Positions 1 to 9,044 of a DNA stretch of 64,000 nucleotides are shown piece by piece (the stretch's first letter is position 1; every line of letters starts with the position of its first letter). The DNA is taken from positions 929,001-993,000 of the forward strand of contig NZ_PGEP01000001.1 of the NCBI RefSeq assembly GCF_002797445.1, read 5' to 3'. The DNA is from Acidovorax sp. 69 (GTDB lineage: Bacteria; Pseudomonadota; Gammaproteobacteria; Burkholderiales; Burkholderiaceae_C). Made by a program: the position numbers and the translations under genes. The notes beneath the pieces were generated by a model. It was not told where the DNA came from. It saw only the letters and a program-made list of their open reading frames with translations, and made no database searches.

Positions 1-387
1 CGTTTTGTCGATATCGCCAGCCGCACGCGCCACATCGCCGAGCTGCTGGAGCTTGCCTCGGGCTTTACCGAGCGCCACACCACGGCCCACTGGATCGCGG
101 TGTGCGATCGGCTGGAGATTCCCGCAGCGCCCGTGGCCCGGCTGCAGGACCTGCCGCTGGACCCGCATCTGGTGGCCACCGAATTTTTTGAAACCGTGGC
201 CGACCCGGACCTGGGAGACGTGCGCTTTCCTGGCGTACCGGTGCGTTTTGACGGGCAGCGCCCCGCCATCACCATGCCGCCGCGGCTGGGCCAACACACG
301 CGTGAACTGCTGGCCCAGGCTGGGCTCAGCGATGCCCACATCGAGGCACTGCGGGGCCCCCGCGCAGCCAGTACACCCGCTTCTTGA
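1..387 (+). CDS. CoA-transferase family III (CaiB/BaiF), C-terminal part
   Basis: The reading frame is open from the first base of the window, so the gene is cut at its 5' end and only about 128 C-terminal residues are present. They match the end of type III CoA-transferases: a segment on substitution of a named subunit region (IPAAPVARLQDLP), then the typical FFETVADPDLGDVRFPGVPV and the helix near the C-terminus (PRLGQHTRELLAQAGLS). The family moves CoA between organic acids. It is followed within 15 bases by a MaoC-like gene and then a Bug receptor, a common Burkholderiales operon for uptake and CoA activation of an unknown carboxylic acid. The substrate cannot be told from this fragment. 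Confidence 0.85.
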   Translation, partial: RFVDIASRTRHIAELLELASGFTERHTTAHWIAVCDRLEIPAAPVARLQDLPLDPHLVATEFFETVADPDLGDVRFPGVPVRFDGQRPAITMPPRLGQHTRELLAQAGLSDAHIEALRGPRAASTPAS

Positions 388-401
388 AAAGGACCGCTTC
401 C

Positions 402-917
402 ATGACCCGACAGAACACACCCTTGGCCCCTCACAGCAACGCCGTCCTCGCGGGCGTGGATCGCGATTTGCCGCGTCTGGGTCAGGGCTTTGTGTGGCAA
501 GACCTGAGCGTGGGCCAGCGCTTTCGAACTTTCCGGCGTACCGTCACGGAGACGGACCTGGTCAGCTTCATCGGCGTCACTGGCATGCTGGAAGCCATCT
601 TCATCGAAGACGGTTACGAAGGCGGCGCCATGGCCGGGCGGCCCGTGCCGGGGGCGCTGACCTATGCGCTCATCGAGGGCTTCATCCTGCAGACCATGAT
701 CCAGGGCACGGGCCTGGCGATGCTGGAGCTGCACCAGCAGATTCTGGCGCCCGTGCAGGTGGGCGACACCATCGAGGCGGTGGTGGAGGTGACGGAGATT
801 CGCCCCACGTCCAAGAGCGGCCGTGCCGTCGTGAGCTCTCGCATTGACGTCTTCAATCACCGCGGCGTGATGGTCATGACCTACACGGCCACCCGGTTGC
901 TGGCCGGACGCGTGTGA
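402..917 (+). CDS. MaoC-like hot-dog dehydratase
   Basis: A 171-residue protein with a single hot-dog fold, similar to MaoC/FAS1 N-terminal dehydratases (FVWQDLSVGQRFRTFRRTVTETDLVSFIGVTG near the start, then VPGALTYALIEG and a VGDTIEAVVEVTEIRPTSKSGR strand pair). Such enzymes hydrate or dehydrate 2-enoyl-CoA thioesters. I chose the ATG at 402 because AAAAGGA lies 7-8 bases before it; a TTG at 384 would overlap the preceding stop and has no better site. It sits between a CoA-transferase and a Bug receptor, suggesting an operon for an acyl-CoA pathway with unknown substrate. The usual hydratase-2 motif is not clear, so activity is inferred from fold only. Confidence 0.8.
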   Translation: MTRQNTPLAPHSNAVLAGVDRDLPRLGQGFVWQDLSVGQRFRTFRRTVTETDLVSFIGVTGMLEAIFIEDGYEGGAMAGRPVPGALTYALIEGFILQTMIQGTGLAMLELHQQILAPVQVGDTIEAVVEVTEIRPTSKSGRAVVSSRIDVFNHRGVMVMTYTATRLLAGRV

Positions 918-958
918 ACCGGTTTTCCGTTCCGACAACAACTCAGGAGACAAGCACC

Positions 959-1978
959 ATGAAAAAAATCGATACGAACACAGCGCTGCGTTCACAGAAG
1001 ATGCGGCGTCTGTGTCTGGCCGTGCTCAGCTGCGCCGCTGGCGTGGTGGGCCTCGCCCCCATAGGCTTTGCACAGGCGCAGAGCTACCCTACCAAGCCCA
1101 TCACCCTGGTGGTGCCTTTCCCACCGGGCGGGCCCACCGACCAGGTGGCGCGGGTGCTGGCGCAAAAGCTGACCGAGCAGATGGGCCAGTCCGTCATTGT
1201 CGACAACAAGCCAGGGGCTAACGGCAACATCGGCGGCACGCAGGTCGCCAAGGCGGCGGGTGACGGGTACACGCTGCTCTACAACACGTCATCAATCACC
1301 TTGAGCCCGGCACTCTATAAGAACCTGAGCTACGACGTACAGAAAGACTTGGCACCCGTGGCCCTGACCGCTGTGGTGCCGCTGGCCCTTGTGGTCCACC
1401 CCAGCATTCCTGCCAACACAGTGCGTGAGTTCGTGGAGTACGCCAAGGCCAACCCGGGCAAGCTCTCCTATGGCTCTGCGGGTAATGGCAATGTGACCCA
1501 CCTAGCGGCTTTCCAGTTCACCAAGACTCTGGGGATCGATGCCACGCACGTGTCGTATCGGGGCAGTGCGCCAGCAGACGTGGACCTGGTGGCGGGCCAG
1601 ATCCAATTCATGACAGACACCATCAACTCGGTGATGCCGTTCGTGAAGGACAAGCGGCTGAAGCTGCTGGCGGTTACTACCGCCAAGCGCATGTCCCTCT
1701 ACCCTGATGCGCCCACGCTGGCGGAAACCGTCATGCCCGGTTTTGAGGCCGGGGCTTGGCAGGGTGTCATGGTGCCGGCCAAAACGCCCGCAGCGCTTGT
1801 GCAGCGACTCAATGCCGAGATCAACAAAGCGCTGCAAAGCGACGATGTGCGCGCCAAGCTGGCTGTGCAGGGCGCAGAGCCACTGGGCTCGACGCCCGAG
1901 GAGTATCGAACCTACGTCAGTTTAGAACTCCAGCGCTGGGCTGGCGTTGTCAAATCGACTGGCGTCACGCTCGATTGA
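959..1978 (+). CDS. Bug/TctC-family periplasmic substrate-binding protein
   Basis: A 339-residue exported protein. The N-terminus is a signal peptide (basic MKKIDTNTALRSQKMRR, hydrophobic stretch, then a cut near AQAQS). The mature part begins with YPTKPITLVVPFPPGGPTD, the hallmark ligand-loop of Bug receptors, and has NKPGANGNIGG and SYGSAGNGNVTHL further on. The family binds mostly carboxylates in the periplasm and feeds tripartite tricarboxylate transporters; no TctA/TctB membrane gene is present here. ATG 959 follows AGGAGA; upstream in-frame starts lack this. It follows the CoA-transferase and MaoC genes and probably captures their substrate. The ligand cannot be read from sequence. Confidence 0.92.
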   Translation: MKKIDTNTALRSQKMRRLCLAVLSCAAGVVGLAPIGFAQAQSYPTKPITLVVPFPPGGPTDQVARVLAQKLTEQMGQSVIVDNKPGANGNIGGTQVAKAAGDGYTLLYNTSSITLSPALYKNLSYDVQKDLAPVALTAVVPLALVVHPSIPANTVREFVEYAKANPGKLSYGSAGNGNVTHLAAFQFTKTLGIDATHVSYRGSAPADVDLVAGQIQFMTDTINSVMPFVKDKRLKLLAVTTAKRMSLYPDAPTLAETVMPGFEAGAWQGVMVPAKTPAALVQRLNAEINKALQSDDVRAKLAVQGAEPLGSTPEEYRTYVSLELQRWAGVVKSTGVTLD

Positions 1979-2129
1979 GAGGGTTGGCGAGGTGGTAGGC
2001 CGGGCGGGGGCCTGCCAGCCCAGCGCCACGCACGCATCCTGCGTGGCCTTGGCTTTGTTGGGGTGGTCTCGCAGAGACAGCGCGCAGTTGCTCCATGCAA
2101 TTCCAAAGTGATGTGAAACACTTTCGCGT

Positions 2130-2166
2130 GTTGGCGGCACTCTGCGGTCGCAAAGGTGCCGCCAAC
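2130..2166. terminator. Perfect 11-bp inverted repeat between convergent genes
   Basis: GTTGGCGGCAC at 2130-2140 is exactly complementary to GTGCCGCCAAC at 2156-2166 with a 15-base loop. It lies between the 3' ends of the Bug gene and the DUF4148 gene, so it may end or protect both transcripts. No T-tract follows, so a classic intrinsic terminator is not certain. A weaker stem (AAAGTG 2105-2110 / CACTTT 2119-2124) lies just before it. Confidence 0.5.
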
Positions 2167-2190
2167 AGGGCGAGGCCACATCAGCGTGAC

Positions 2191-2487
2191 TTACATGGCA
2201 TTGCCGATTTCGCCGTGAGAAATTTGGCCTGTGCGCACCGCCTCCGCAGCCTGCGCACGCACGGTTGCGCGGTCAGCCGTGGATTGGTAGGTCACCACGC
2301 GCGAACCGGCAGGCTCCAGGCTGTGCGTGCGGGCTTCGACAACAGCTTCGGCAGCGACTTCTGCGCGGGTGCGGTTGGTGTCGAACTGCAAGGCAAATTG
2401 CGAGCTGTCCGCCTCATCAGCGTGGGCGCCAAAAGCAGCGAGGGTGGCCACAGCTGCGATAGAGAGGAAACGGGCGGTCTTGTTCAT
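2191..2487 (-). CDS. Small exported DUF4148-type protein
   Basis: A 98-residue protein starting at ATG 2487, which has AAGGATT just upstream on the minus strand. It has a signal peptide (MNKTARFLSIAAVATLAAFG, cleavage near AHA) and a short mature part with TRAEVAAEAVVEAR and RATVRAQAAEAVRTGQIS, the pattern of the DUF4148 family that is abundant in Burkholderiales as small periplasmic proteins of unknown role. It is monocistronic, convergent with the Bug gene. No function can be assigned. Confidence 0.8.
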   Translation of the reverse strand: MNKTARFLSIAAVATLAAFGAHADEADSSQFALQFDTNRTRAEVAAEAVVEARTHSLEPAGSRVVTYQSTADRATVRAQAAEAVRTGQISHGEIGNAM

Positions 2488-2795
2488 GATGAAAATCCTT
2501 GAATAGAAACATCTCAAAAAAACCGGGACGAAGGGTCGTCACTGAAAGAAGGCAACTTCTTCAACCCGGGTTCGGTGAGTCGCCTTGCGGTTTCGGCTCA
2601 TCGATGGAAGAACTTTACGCCGATGGTGTTTGCAGAAAAACTACTTGGTTTTAAACTGACTGTTCCAGTATTGCGAATAATTGAAGTCCACCTCCGTGAT
2701 GAAGCAGGGCGCGTCTTTTCGTGGGTGAGGTGTCGAGTGCTGTGCGGGCCTGTGACAATGGGCGTCCCTCTCATTTGCCAGGCAGCGCTTTCACA
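2488..2795. other. Intergenic region between DUF4148 and helicase genes
   Basis: About 308 bases without a supported gene, holding the divergent promoters of the DUF4148 gene (minus) and the helicase gene (plus). It is more AT-rich than its surroundings around 2620-2690. I see no clear -35/-10 pair, repeat or RNA gene. An in-frame GTG at 2721 could extend the helicase by 25 residues. Confidence 0.4.
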
Positions 2796-4808
2796 ATGAC
2801 ATCCCATTCCGCCAGGAGCTGGAGCCACCAATGGCTCCTGCCAACCGGCGAGCAGCAGCAGGTGCTCCAGTCCAAGGCCGCCGCGATCATCATCAGCGCA
2901 CTGGCGGGGACGGGTAAGACGACCACGCTGTGCATGAAAGCATGTAATTTGTTGGCCGGTATGGATCGAGGGGGCCGTATTCTCGCGCTGGCCTATTCGC
3001 GAGCGGGAGTCACCGCCATTCGCGACCGGCTGATCAAACTCGACGGTGTGGTGCCTGCGCGCCTGGAGATCCTGACCATCGAGCAACTCAGTGAGAGAGT
3101 GCTGAAAGAACAGGGGGACCCTGTCGCGAAGCTCGATGATCCGGTGCGACGGCGTTTTCTGATCCTCCAGGCACAACAAGCGCTGCGCCAAGAACTGCAA
3201 CGGAGCCCGGACAACGACGCCAATGCGCTGATGGCGCAGGACGTGGATATCGACGCGTTTCAAGCTTTTGAGGCGCAGGCCAAGAAGACCTTGTTGGACC
3301 GACAGTTTCAGGACTCGGGCACAGACCTGCACACTTTCTGTCAAGAGCGGGATCTGGACTTTGGCCTGTATCGGCTACTGAGGCACTACGAGCGCATGCG
3401 TGCAGGCCTGAATCATGAGCCGCAGTTTTATGCCGACGGGGATTGCACCTTTGAATTGTGCCGTCAGCTGGACTTGCTGGATTGGGGGCAGCCCTGTGAA
3501 TGGCTGCAGGGGCGGTACGGTGCGGTGTTGTTCGATGAGCTGCACGACCTTGATGAAGCCGCGTTGATGGTTCTGCGCAAACTGGTGCAGAGCGACAACG
3601 GCGTATTTGTGGGCGCCGGTGATTTCAATCAGCATATCCACGAGGGATCGTTGTCGGTGTTTGGCGGCGCCATGCAGCACATCCGGGACTGCTTGCCTGT
3701 GGATGCCGAGGTGCTGAACATCAACACCACGCGCCGGTTTGGTGCGGAGATTTGCGGGGCCCTCAACCCCCTGTTCGCGCTGGAGTTCGCCTCAGTATCG
3801 GAGAACTCCGATTCATTCCTGCATTCGACTTACGACACGGATGAACATTGTGCGCAGCAACTGGTGGAGGTTCACGCGCAAATTGTCAACGGTTGGGGGG
3901 CGCTGCAGGGGGGTAAAAGCAAGCACAGTGCCTTGAATGTGATGCTGAGGAATCCCCAGGACAGCATGTTGCTGGAGTGGGTGTTTGGGCATGAAGGCGT
4001 GCACTACGGTTGCCAGGGGATGAGCGTTTTTTATCTGCGCAAGGAAGTGGCCCTGGTTCTGTCTTTGATGTGGGCCTTGCAAGACAGCAACGCAGAACGC
4101 CATTTGACTCTGGGGATTGTGAGTGCGGCGGTTCAGGGGCTGATTCACTATGGCCGCCGCAACGCCCTGGCGCATGGCGCAGATGCCGATGTATTGGCCC
4201 AAGGCCAGTTTGACCAGACATGCTGGACAGCTTTGCACGGTGCCAGCGAAAGCCACCAAATGGCCGTTACGTTGTATGCGGATTCCGCGCGAATGCGTCG
4301 CTACATTTTGCATGGCACCCTGAATCCCCAGGCCTCCGAGCTGGACGACCATTGCGCCAAAATGATGGCGCTGGCACCCGATGTGCTCGGGGATGCCGGT
4401 GCGTTTTGTCGCCACCCCTGGGTGCGTCGCATCTTTGACGACGCATCGATCAACGGCCAAGAGCGAAGCGCATGCCTTGCAAGCCTTGATGGGTTGTCGC
4501 GGCTGGGGCGTGGCATTCCTGTGGGCGAGTTCCTCGGTCGCCTGACGCTGATGGCCCGTGGCAGCATTGAGAGGCACCAACACAAGGAGCCGGTGACCTT
4601 GCGTTTGATGAGCGTGGATGCCTGCAAGGGCCGCGAATTCACGTTTGTGGCGGTGCCCTTTGTGGAGCGCGGGCGCTTCCCCAGCACTGTGACGCACAAC
4701 GAGGCTTACCGGGAGCGCAACATGCTGTATGTGGCGATGACCCGCGCGCGCACTGCGTTGTGGTTGCTGGAGAGTGTTGCCAGGCCCGTGACCCCGGGGC
4801 CTGTTTAG
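2796..4808 (+). CDS. UvrD/Rep-like superfamily 1 helicase
   Basis: A 670-residue protein with the order of SF1A helicase motifs: a Q-motif-like TGEQQQVL (residue 17 on), Walker A ALAGTGKTT (about 35-43), an ILALAYSRAG motif Ia, DELHD at about 247 in place of the usual DEFQD Walker B, a QHIHEGSLSVFGG motif III region, VDACKGREF as motif V and MLYVAMTRAR as motif VI near the C-terminus. It is shorter than UvrD (about 720) and motif II has His where Gln-Asp is usual, so it is a divergent member, perhaps a stand-alone DNA repair or defence helicase. ATG 2796 is preferred over GTG 2721. It is a lone gene, convergent with the stator locus. Its DNA substrate is unknown. Confidence 0.85.
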   Translation: MTSHSARSWSHQWLLPTGEQQQVLQSKAAAIIISALAGTGKTTTLCMKACNLLAGMDRGGRILALAYSRAGVTAIRDRLIKLDGVVPARLEILTIEQLSERVLKEQGDPVAKLDDPVRRRFLILQAQQALRQELQRSPDNDANALMAQDVDIDAFQAFEAQAKKTLLDRQFQDSGTDLHTFCQERDLDFGLYRLLRHYERMRAGLNHEPQFYADGDCTFELCRQLDLLDWGQPCEWLQGRYGAVLFDELHDLDEAALMVLRKLVQSDNGVFVGAGDFNQHIHEGSLSVFGGAMQHIRDCLPVDAEVLNINTTRRFGAEICGALNPLFALEFASVSENSDSFLHSTYDTDEHCAQQLVEVHAQIVNGWGALQGGKSKHSALNVMLRNPQDSMLLEWVFGHEGVHYGCQGMSVFYLRKEVALVLSLMWALQDSNAERHLTLGIVSAAVQGLIHYGRRNALAHGADADVLAQGQFDQTCWTALHGASESHQMAVTLYADSARMRRYILHGTLNPQASELDDHCAKMMALAPDVLGDAGAFCRHPWVRRIFDDASINGQERSACLASLDGLSRLGRGIPVGEFLGRLTLMARGSIERHQHKEPVTLRLMSVDACKGREFTFVAVPFVERGRFPSTVTHNEAYRERNMLYVAMTRARTALWLLESVARPVTPGPV

Positions 4809-5099
4809 ATCGGTGTCACGGCGGATTGCGTCGCGGGTGTGGCCTGACATCACACGCAGCGCCATCGATCTTGAGAGGGGGCAAGGTCAGCACAAACCCA
4901 TGACCACGGAGTGGGGTGGAGCGGCATGCCCCGTGGGGTCACGAGGGCGATGCGTGACGGCGGCGTCTTGGATGAGGGGCTGTCTCGCAGGCATTGCCGC
5001 CTGCAATTCCACGTTTCCTCATGATCCCGTCATCCCTTCGTCGTCGCTGCAGAGCCAGCGCCAGGCATGGCGATTTTCTGCGAGGTCGTGAAGAGCCGC

Positions 5100-5720
5100 T
5101 CACTGCTTCGGTCGGCTTTTGCGCGGCGGTTTGATGGCCGGGCTGCTAGACACTTTGGCGTTGGCCTGGTCGATCCACAGCAGGGTGTCCATCTGCGACA
5201 TGAAGCGCCGCAGGTAGTCGGGTGACAGGGCTCGCATGAGGCTCAGCGAGCGCAGAACGAGCTTGTGCGAATTGAGCGGACCCGCATTCTCAGGCCCCCG
5301 GTGCAGGGCCTGCACCACCTGCTGTTCTGCCGATATTTTGGACCACACTTCGCCGAAGTGGCGCACGCTTTTCATGTCCGACAGGCTCTCGCTGTCACTG
5401 GACCGCACGGTGTCTGCTTCGGTTTGGGCGCGGGCATGGATGTGCCGGTTCAGTCGCGCCAGCGGGGATTCTGTGGCGGGCGTCGCGGCTTTGCTGGCGA
5501 GTGGCTCGCAAACTCCGGGGGTTGGAGGATCGCTCGGGGCGCCTTGGGCATAAGCGATCACGGCCGCATGCAGTCGCTCTGCCAATACCTGCCGCACGGA
5601 CGCGGGTTGGCCTGGCAGGCGCCGGGCCAACACTTCCAGGTAGTGAAAGCGTGCCGGGTCATGGCGGTGCGCGCCTTCGGCCCGCAGGGACTCCAGCGTG
5701 GGCTCGCTCGGCTCACTCAT
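5100..5720 (-). CDS. DUF2894 family protein
   Basis: A 206-residue predicted cytoplasmic protein, last gene of the DUF3348-DUF802-OmpA-DUF2894 operon. It begins MSEPSEPTLESLRAEGAHR and has the conserved HYLEVLARRLPGQP segment, a variable Pro/Ala-rich middle and a helical C-terminal third ending in a basic tail (KPPRKSRPKQ). ATG 5720 overlaps the end of the OmpA gene by 8 bases; a longer open frame upstream runs through that gene and is not real. The domain has no known function. Its fixed place next to an ion-channel/OmpA pair suggests a cytoplasmic accessory of that complex, which is inference. Confidence 0.8.
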   Translation of the reverse strand: MSEPSEPTLESLRAEGAHRHDPARFHYLEVLARRLPGQPASVRQVLAERLHAAVIAYAQGAPSDPPTPGVCEPLASKAATPATESPLARLNRHIHARAQTEADTVRSSDSESLSDMKSVRHFGEVWSKISAEQQVVQALHRGPENAGPLNSHKLVLRSLSLMRALSPDYLRRFMSQMDTLLWIDQANAKVSSSPAIKPPRKSRPKQ

Positions 5721-6369
5721 TGCGCGGTGGCTGGGTGTTCGATGCCTTGGGCACCGGGGCCATTTCGACACGGCGGTTTTGTGCGCGGCCCTTCTCATCG
5801 GCGTTGTCTGCCACGGGCTGCTCTGCACCAAACGCAGCAGCAAACACCTGCGAGGAGGGCATGCCCTCATCGATGAGGGCCCGCGCCACGGTGAGTGCGC
5901 GCTGGGCCGACAGCTCCAGGTTGTCTGCAAAGCGCTGATGGGTACCGCGCAGCAGCGTGGTGTTGTCGGTGAATCCGCTCACCATGAGCATCTCGTCGCG
6001 TTCGCGCAGATACACCATCAAAGGCTGCACAAGGCTCTTGAGGAGTTGGCGGCCCTCAGGGCGCAGCTCGTCCGAGCCTGTGCCAAACAGCACACTGCCG
6101 CTGATGCCAATGCGGCCATTGTTCACCGTCACCCGGCCACTGGCCAGGGGGATGGCGAGTGCCTTTTCGAGTGCCATGCGGCGCTGCTCTTCCATCTGGC
6201 GCTTTTCGACCTCCTGCTTCAGGCTGGCCACCAGGTCGATCTGCACCACGAGCACGCCCACCAAAATCAGCACGAACGCGCCCAGCAGGCCCGCCATGAG
6301 GTCTCCGAACACGGCCCACACGGGTGCCGTCTGTTCAGTGGCATCGTCCAGGGCGTCGTCCATACCCAT
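5713..6369 (-). CDS. MotB/ZorB-like OmpA-family stator protein
   Basis: A 218-residue inner-membrane protein with one N-terminal transmembrane helix (about residues 16-45, PVWAVFGDLMAGLLGAFVLI) carrying Asp23 in the FGDLMAGLL context, the place of the proton-binding Asp of MotB. After a charged coiled stretch comes an OmpA-like peptidoglycan-binding domain with GFTDN (Asp about 135) and NLELSAQRAL. It should anchor an ion-driven complex to the cell wall. Start: stop TGA of the channel gene and this ATG overlap by one base (TGATG); a GTG at 6372 is an alternative. It is translationally coupled to the channel gene before it and the DUF2894 gene after it. Confidence 0.88.
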   Translation of the reverse strand: MGMDDALDDATEQTAPVWAVFGDLMAGLLGAFVLILVGVLVVQIDLVASLKQEVEKRQMEEQRRMALEKALAIPLASGRVTVNNGRIGISGSVLFGTGSDELRPEGRQLLKSLVQPLMVYLRERDEMLMVSGFTDNTTLLRGTHQRFADNLELSAQRALTVARALIDEGMPSSQVFAAAFGAEQPVADNADEKGRAQNRRVEMAPVPKASNTQPPRNE

Positions 6370-9044
6370 CACGCCGCCACTCCTTGTGGCACAGAGGCCT
6401 TGCCGTGCAGCCGGCGCAGGTCTTCCACAATGCCCTGCTGCGCACTGATGCTCAGGTCGATCACCTCGCGGGCCTGGGCCACGTAGTAGGCCAGTTGCTC
6501 ATCGCTGCGGCTCATCGACTGTTGGATGGCGCCTTCGATGCCGTGGAGGCTTTCCATGAGCTTTTCGTTGCTGGCACTGAACAGGCCGACGCCGTGGCCG
6601 AAGGATTCGCCCAGGCTGGCCAGTTCCACAGCGCTGGCGGCGACATGCGTTGCGACCTCGTCCACCTTGCCTGCCTGTGCGCTGAGCGACTGGGCAAACT
6701 GCTGCCCCGCCTGCTCCAGCACCTGGGCGGCCGAGCCCACCAAGGCGTCGATGGCCGCGCGTTGCTTTACGGCGGCTTCGTTCACCGACTGCAGCAGGGT
6801 GCCGACCTGCTCCATCATGGCCGTGCGTTCTGCCAGTGCGACGTTGTCGCGCTCGCTCAGGCGCGTCATTTCCTGGCGCAGCTGGGTGATGACCTCGGCG
6901 GCAGCCTGCGGCACATCCGATGCCGTCTGCAACAGGCGCGTGAGCGGTGCTTCCAGTGCTGAGCCGAGGGTGGCCAGGTGCTGTGCCACGGCCGTCTGCA
7001 GTGTGTCGAGCCGCTCCACGGCGGCGTGGCCGCGCTGGGCCTCGGCATCGCGCAGGGCCACCAGCTCGGTGCGCCATACACCCGTCAGTTGGTCCATGCG
7101 CTGGCCTTGGGTCTGCACCCACTGGGCCTCGGTTTCCAGGCGTGTGCGCAACAGCGCGTCCGACTGGTCCATCAATTCGGCCGCGCCGCCCAGCGTGCGG
7201 GCCACCTGCTCGGTCAGTCGTTCGGTGATCTGTGTGGCCGTGGCCTCCAGGGCGTGGCACACAGCCTGTTGCTGCGCCACGGTGTGTGCGCCCACGCGCT
7301 GCCACTCGGCGCTGAGGCTGCTGGCCATGCCTTCCATGGACCGGCCCCAGCCTTCCAGGCGCTGCTGGTCGGTCGTCGCCTGGGCGGCATGGGATTGCGC
7401 TACCGTCTCCTGCAAGGCCGCCAACCATGCACTGGAGTGCTGATCAAAGGCCTGTGTGGTGGCTTGCAAGGTGTGGTCGATTTGTGTGGCCGCGCCTTCC
7501 AGCGCCTGGCACACCGCCTGTTGTTGCGCCACGGTCTCTGCGCCCATGCGCTGCCACTCGGTGCTGAGGCTGCTGGCCATGCCTTCCATGGACCGGCTCC
7601 AGCCTTCCTGGCGCTGCTGGTCGGCCGCCACCTGGGCGGTATGGGCTTGCACCACCGTCTCCTGCAGCGTTGCGAGCAAGCTGCTGGAGCGCTGGTCAAA
7701 GGCCTGCGCAGCCGTCTGCAAGCTGTGGCCCAACTGCTGGGCAGCGCCCTCCAGGGCCTGGCCTGTGCGCTGCTGTTGTTCCTCGGTCTGCGCGCCCACG
7801 CGTTGCCACTGGGCGCTGAGCGTGCTGGCCATGTCTTCCATGGAGCGGCTCCAATCGTGCAGGCGCTGCTGATCAGCGGCCGCATCGGCCGCCCGCGACT
7901 GCGCTGCCGACGCCTCCAGCGAGGCCACCATGGCGCTGGAGCGCTGGTCAAACGCTTGCGTGACTGTCTGCAGCGCGCCGTCGAGCTGTTCCACCAGGGT
8001 GTTCTGGGTCTGGGTGTGGCTGTGCAAGGCGGTGGTCCAGGTGTCGGCCACCTGGCGGGCCGTGCCCTCCCACTGGGCCGAGAGCGCCTGGAGCTGCGCA
8101 TTCGTGGTTTCGCGCAGACGCTCGTGCGAACGTTGCGCCTCCTGGGCCAGCGTGGTCATCGCCTGCTCGACTACGGGGCGAATCGCCTCACCGGCCTGGC
8201 GGGCACTGGCACCCAGGCTCTCGTGCAGCGAGGTCCCCACGGTGCTCGCCAACAGGGTGTAGGCCGAAGCAGCTTCGCGGTGAAAGCCCTGCTGTTGTGC
8301 CAGCAGTTGCTCGCCCAGCTGGCCACTGCGCCGGTCCAGCCCTTCCATCAGGTCGTGCAGGCGCTCCGCAATCAGGGGCATGGCCTGGGCCTGCGTCTGC
8401 AAGGCGCGCAGCATTTCCTCGCGCCGGTGGGCCGGCGAGAACGTCCGAAACAGCGTGGGGATGTGCGCATCCAGCAGGCGCACGGCCTGCAGCCGGTCGC
8501 GCCGGCTCATGGCAGACAACAGGCCCAGCATGGCCGACGCGGCCACCCCGGCGACCGATGTGCCGAACGACAGACCCAGGCCTTTGATGGGCGCGGCCAG
8601 TGCTGCGCGGATCGACTCCAGGTTGGAAGATGCCTCCAGCGCGAACACGGCGCCATTGAAGGTGACCACCATGCCTAGAAAGGTACCCAACATACCCAGC
8701 ATGACCAGCAAGCCCACCAGATAGGGGGTGAGGGCCGGGCCGGGCAGCGCCACGCGCTCTCCCTCGATGCGCTGGCGTACCGGGTGGCGCAGCGACGGTG
8801 CAATGCGCCCCAGCCAGCCACCCAGGTCGGCCAGCGGCTCCGCGGAGTTGCCGTTCAGTGCCGTGGTCAGCGACAGGGTGTGGGCGCGGAACTGCATCAG
8901 CTCAAAGGCCCCCAACACGTACACCATGCCAATCACCGCCGTCATGGCGAGCGCCAGCGGGCTGGACCCCACAAAACCCCAGCCTACCCACCCCACAGCC
9001 GCAAGGCCTACGGCGAAGATGGCTGCCATCACACTTTTGTTCAT
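6369..9044 (-). CDS. DUF802 protein with MotA/ExbB-like channel and long repetitive tail
   Basis: An 891-residue inner-membrane protein. The N-terminus has four hydrophobic segments (about 5-25, 30-50, 106-130 and 155-178); the last two (GLLVMLGMLGTFLGMVVTF and GLGLSFGTSVAGVAASAMLG) look like the pore hairpin of MotA/TolQ/ExbB proteins. The rest, about 700 residues, is Ala/Gln-rich helix, with three 84-residue tandem repeats from 363 to about 614, each holding AFDQ-SS, RSMEGMAS and WQRVGA. Proteins of this kind carry DUF802. With the OmpA partner it most resembles MotAB or the ZorAB motor, whose ZorA also has a long cytoplasmic tail. It overlaps DUF3348 by 4 bases (ATGA). The job is unproven. 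Confidence 0.85.
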   Translation of the reverse strand: MNKSVMAAIFAVGLAAVGWVGWGFVGSSPLALAMTAVIGMVYVLGAFELMQFRAHTLSLTTALNGNSAEPLADLGGWLGRIAPSLRHPVRQRIEGERVALPGPALTPYLVGLLVMLGMLGTFLGMVVTFNGAVFALEASSNLESIRAALAAPIKGLGLSFGTSVAGVAASAMLGLLSAMSRRDRLQAVRLLDAHIPTLFRTFSPAHRREEMLRALQTQAQAMPLIAERLHDLMEGLDRRSGQLGEQLLAQQQGFHREAASAYTLLASTVGTSLHESLGASARQAGEAIRPVVEQAMTTLAQEAQRSHERLRETTNAQLQALSAQWEGTARQVADTWTTALHSHTQTQNTLVEQLDGALQTVTQAFDQRSSAMVASLEASAAQSRAADAAADQQRLHDWSRSMEDMASTLSAQWQRVGAQTEEQQQRTGQALEGAAQQLGHSLQTAAQAFDQRSSSLLATLQETVVQAHTAQVAADQQRQEGWSRSMEGMASSLSTEWQRMGAETVAQQQAVCQALEGAATQIDHTLQATTQAFDQHSSAWLAALQETVAQSHAAQATTDQQRLEGWGRSMEGMASSLSAEWQRVGAHTVAQQQAVCHALEATATQITERLTEQVARTLGGAAELMDQSDALLRTRLETEAQWVQTQGQRMDQLTGVWRTELVALRDAEAQRGHAAVERLDTLQTAVAQHLATLGSALEAPLTRLLQTASDVPQAAAEVITQLRQEMTRLSERDNVALAERTAMMEQVGTLLQSVNEAAVKQRAAIDALVGSAAQVLEQAGQQFAQSLSAQAGKVDEVATHVAASAVELASLGESFGHGVGLFSASNEKLMESLHGIEGAIQQSMSRSDEQLAYYVAQAREVIDLSISAQQGIVEDLRRLHGKASVPQGVAA
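7203..7958 (-). repeat. Three tandem 252-bp repeats inside the DUF802 gene
   Basis: The coding sequence for residues 363-614 is built of three copies of 252 bases (84 codons), close to identical over long stretches, especially copies 2 and 3. Repeat units begin at AFDQRSS, AFDQRSS and AFDQHSS. Such near-identical in-frame units can expand or shrink by recombination, changing tail length by 84 residues at a time without breaking the frame. Confidence 0.9.

Noticed and set aside
7203..7958. 252-bp repeats as a mobile element or CRISPR
   Set aside because: They are in frame inside one gene and code for homologous protein repeats.
6978..8678. Long plus-strand open frame (566 residues) opposite the DUF802 gene
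   Set aside because: It is antisense to a gene with clear membrane and repeat features and consists of low-complexity Gly/Leu/Arg strings; it is a by-product of high GC and the 252-bp repeats.
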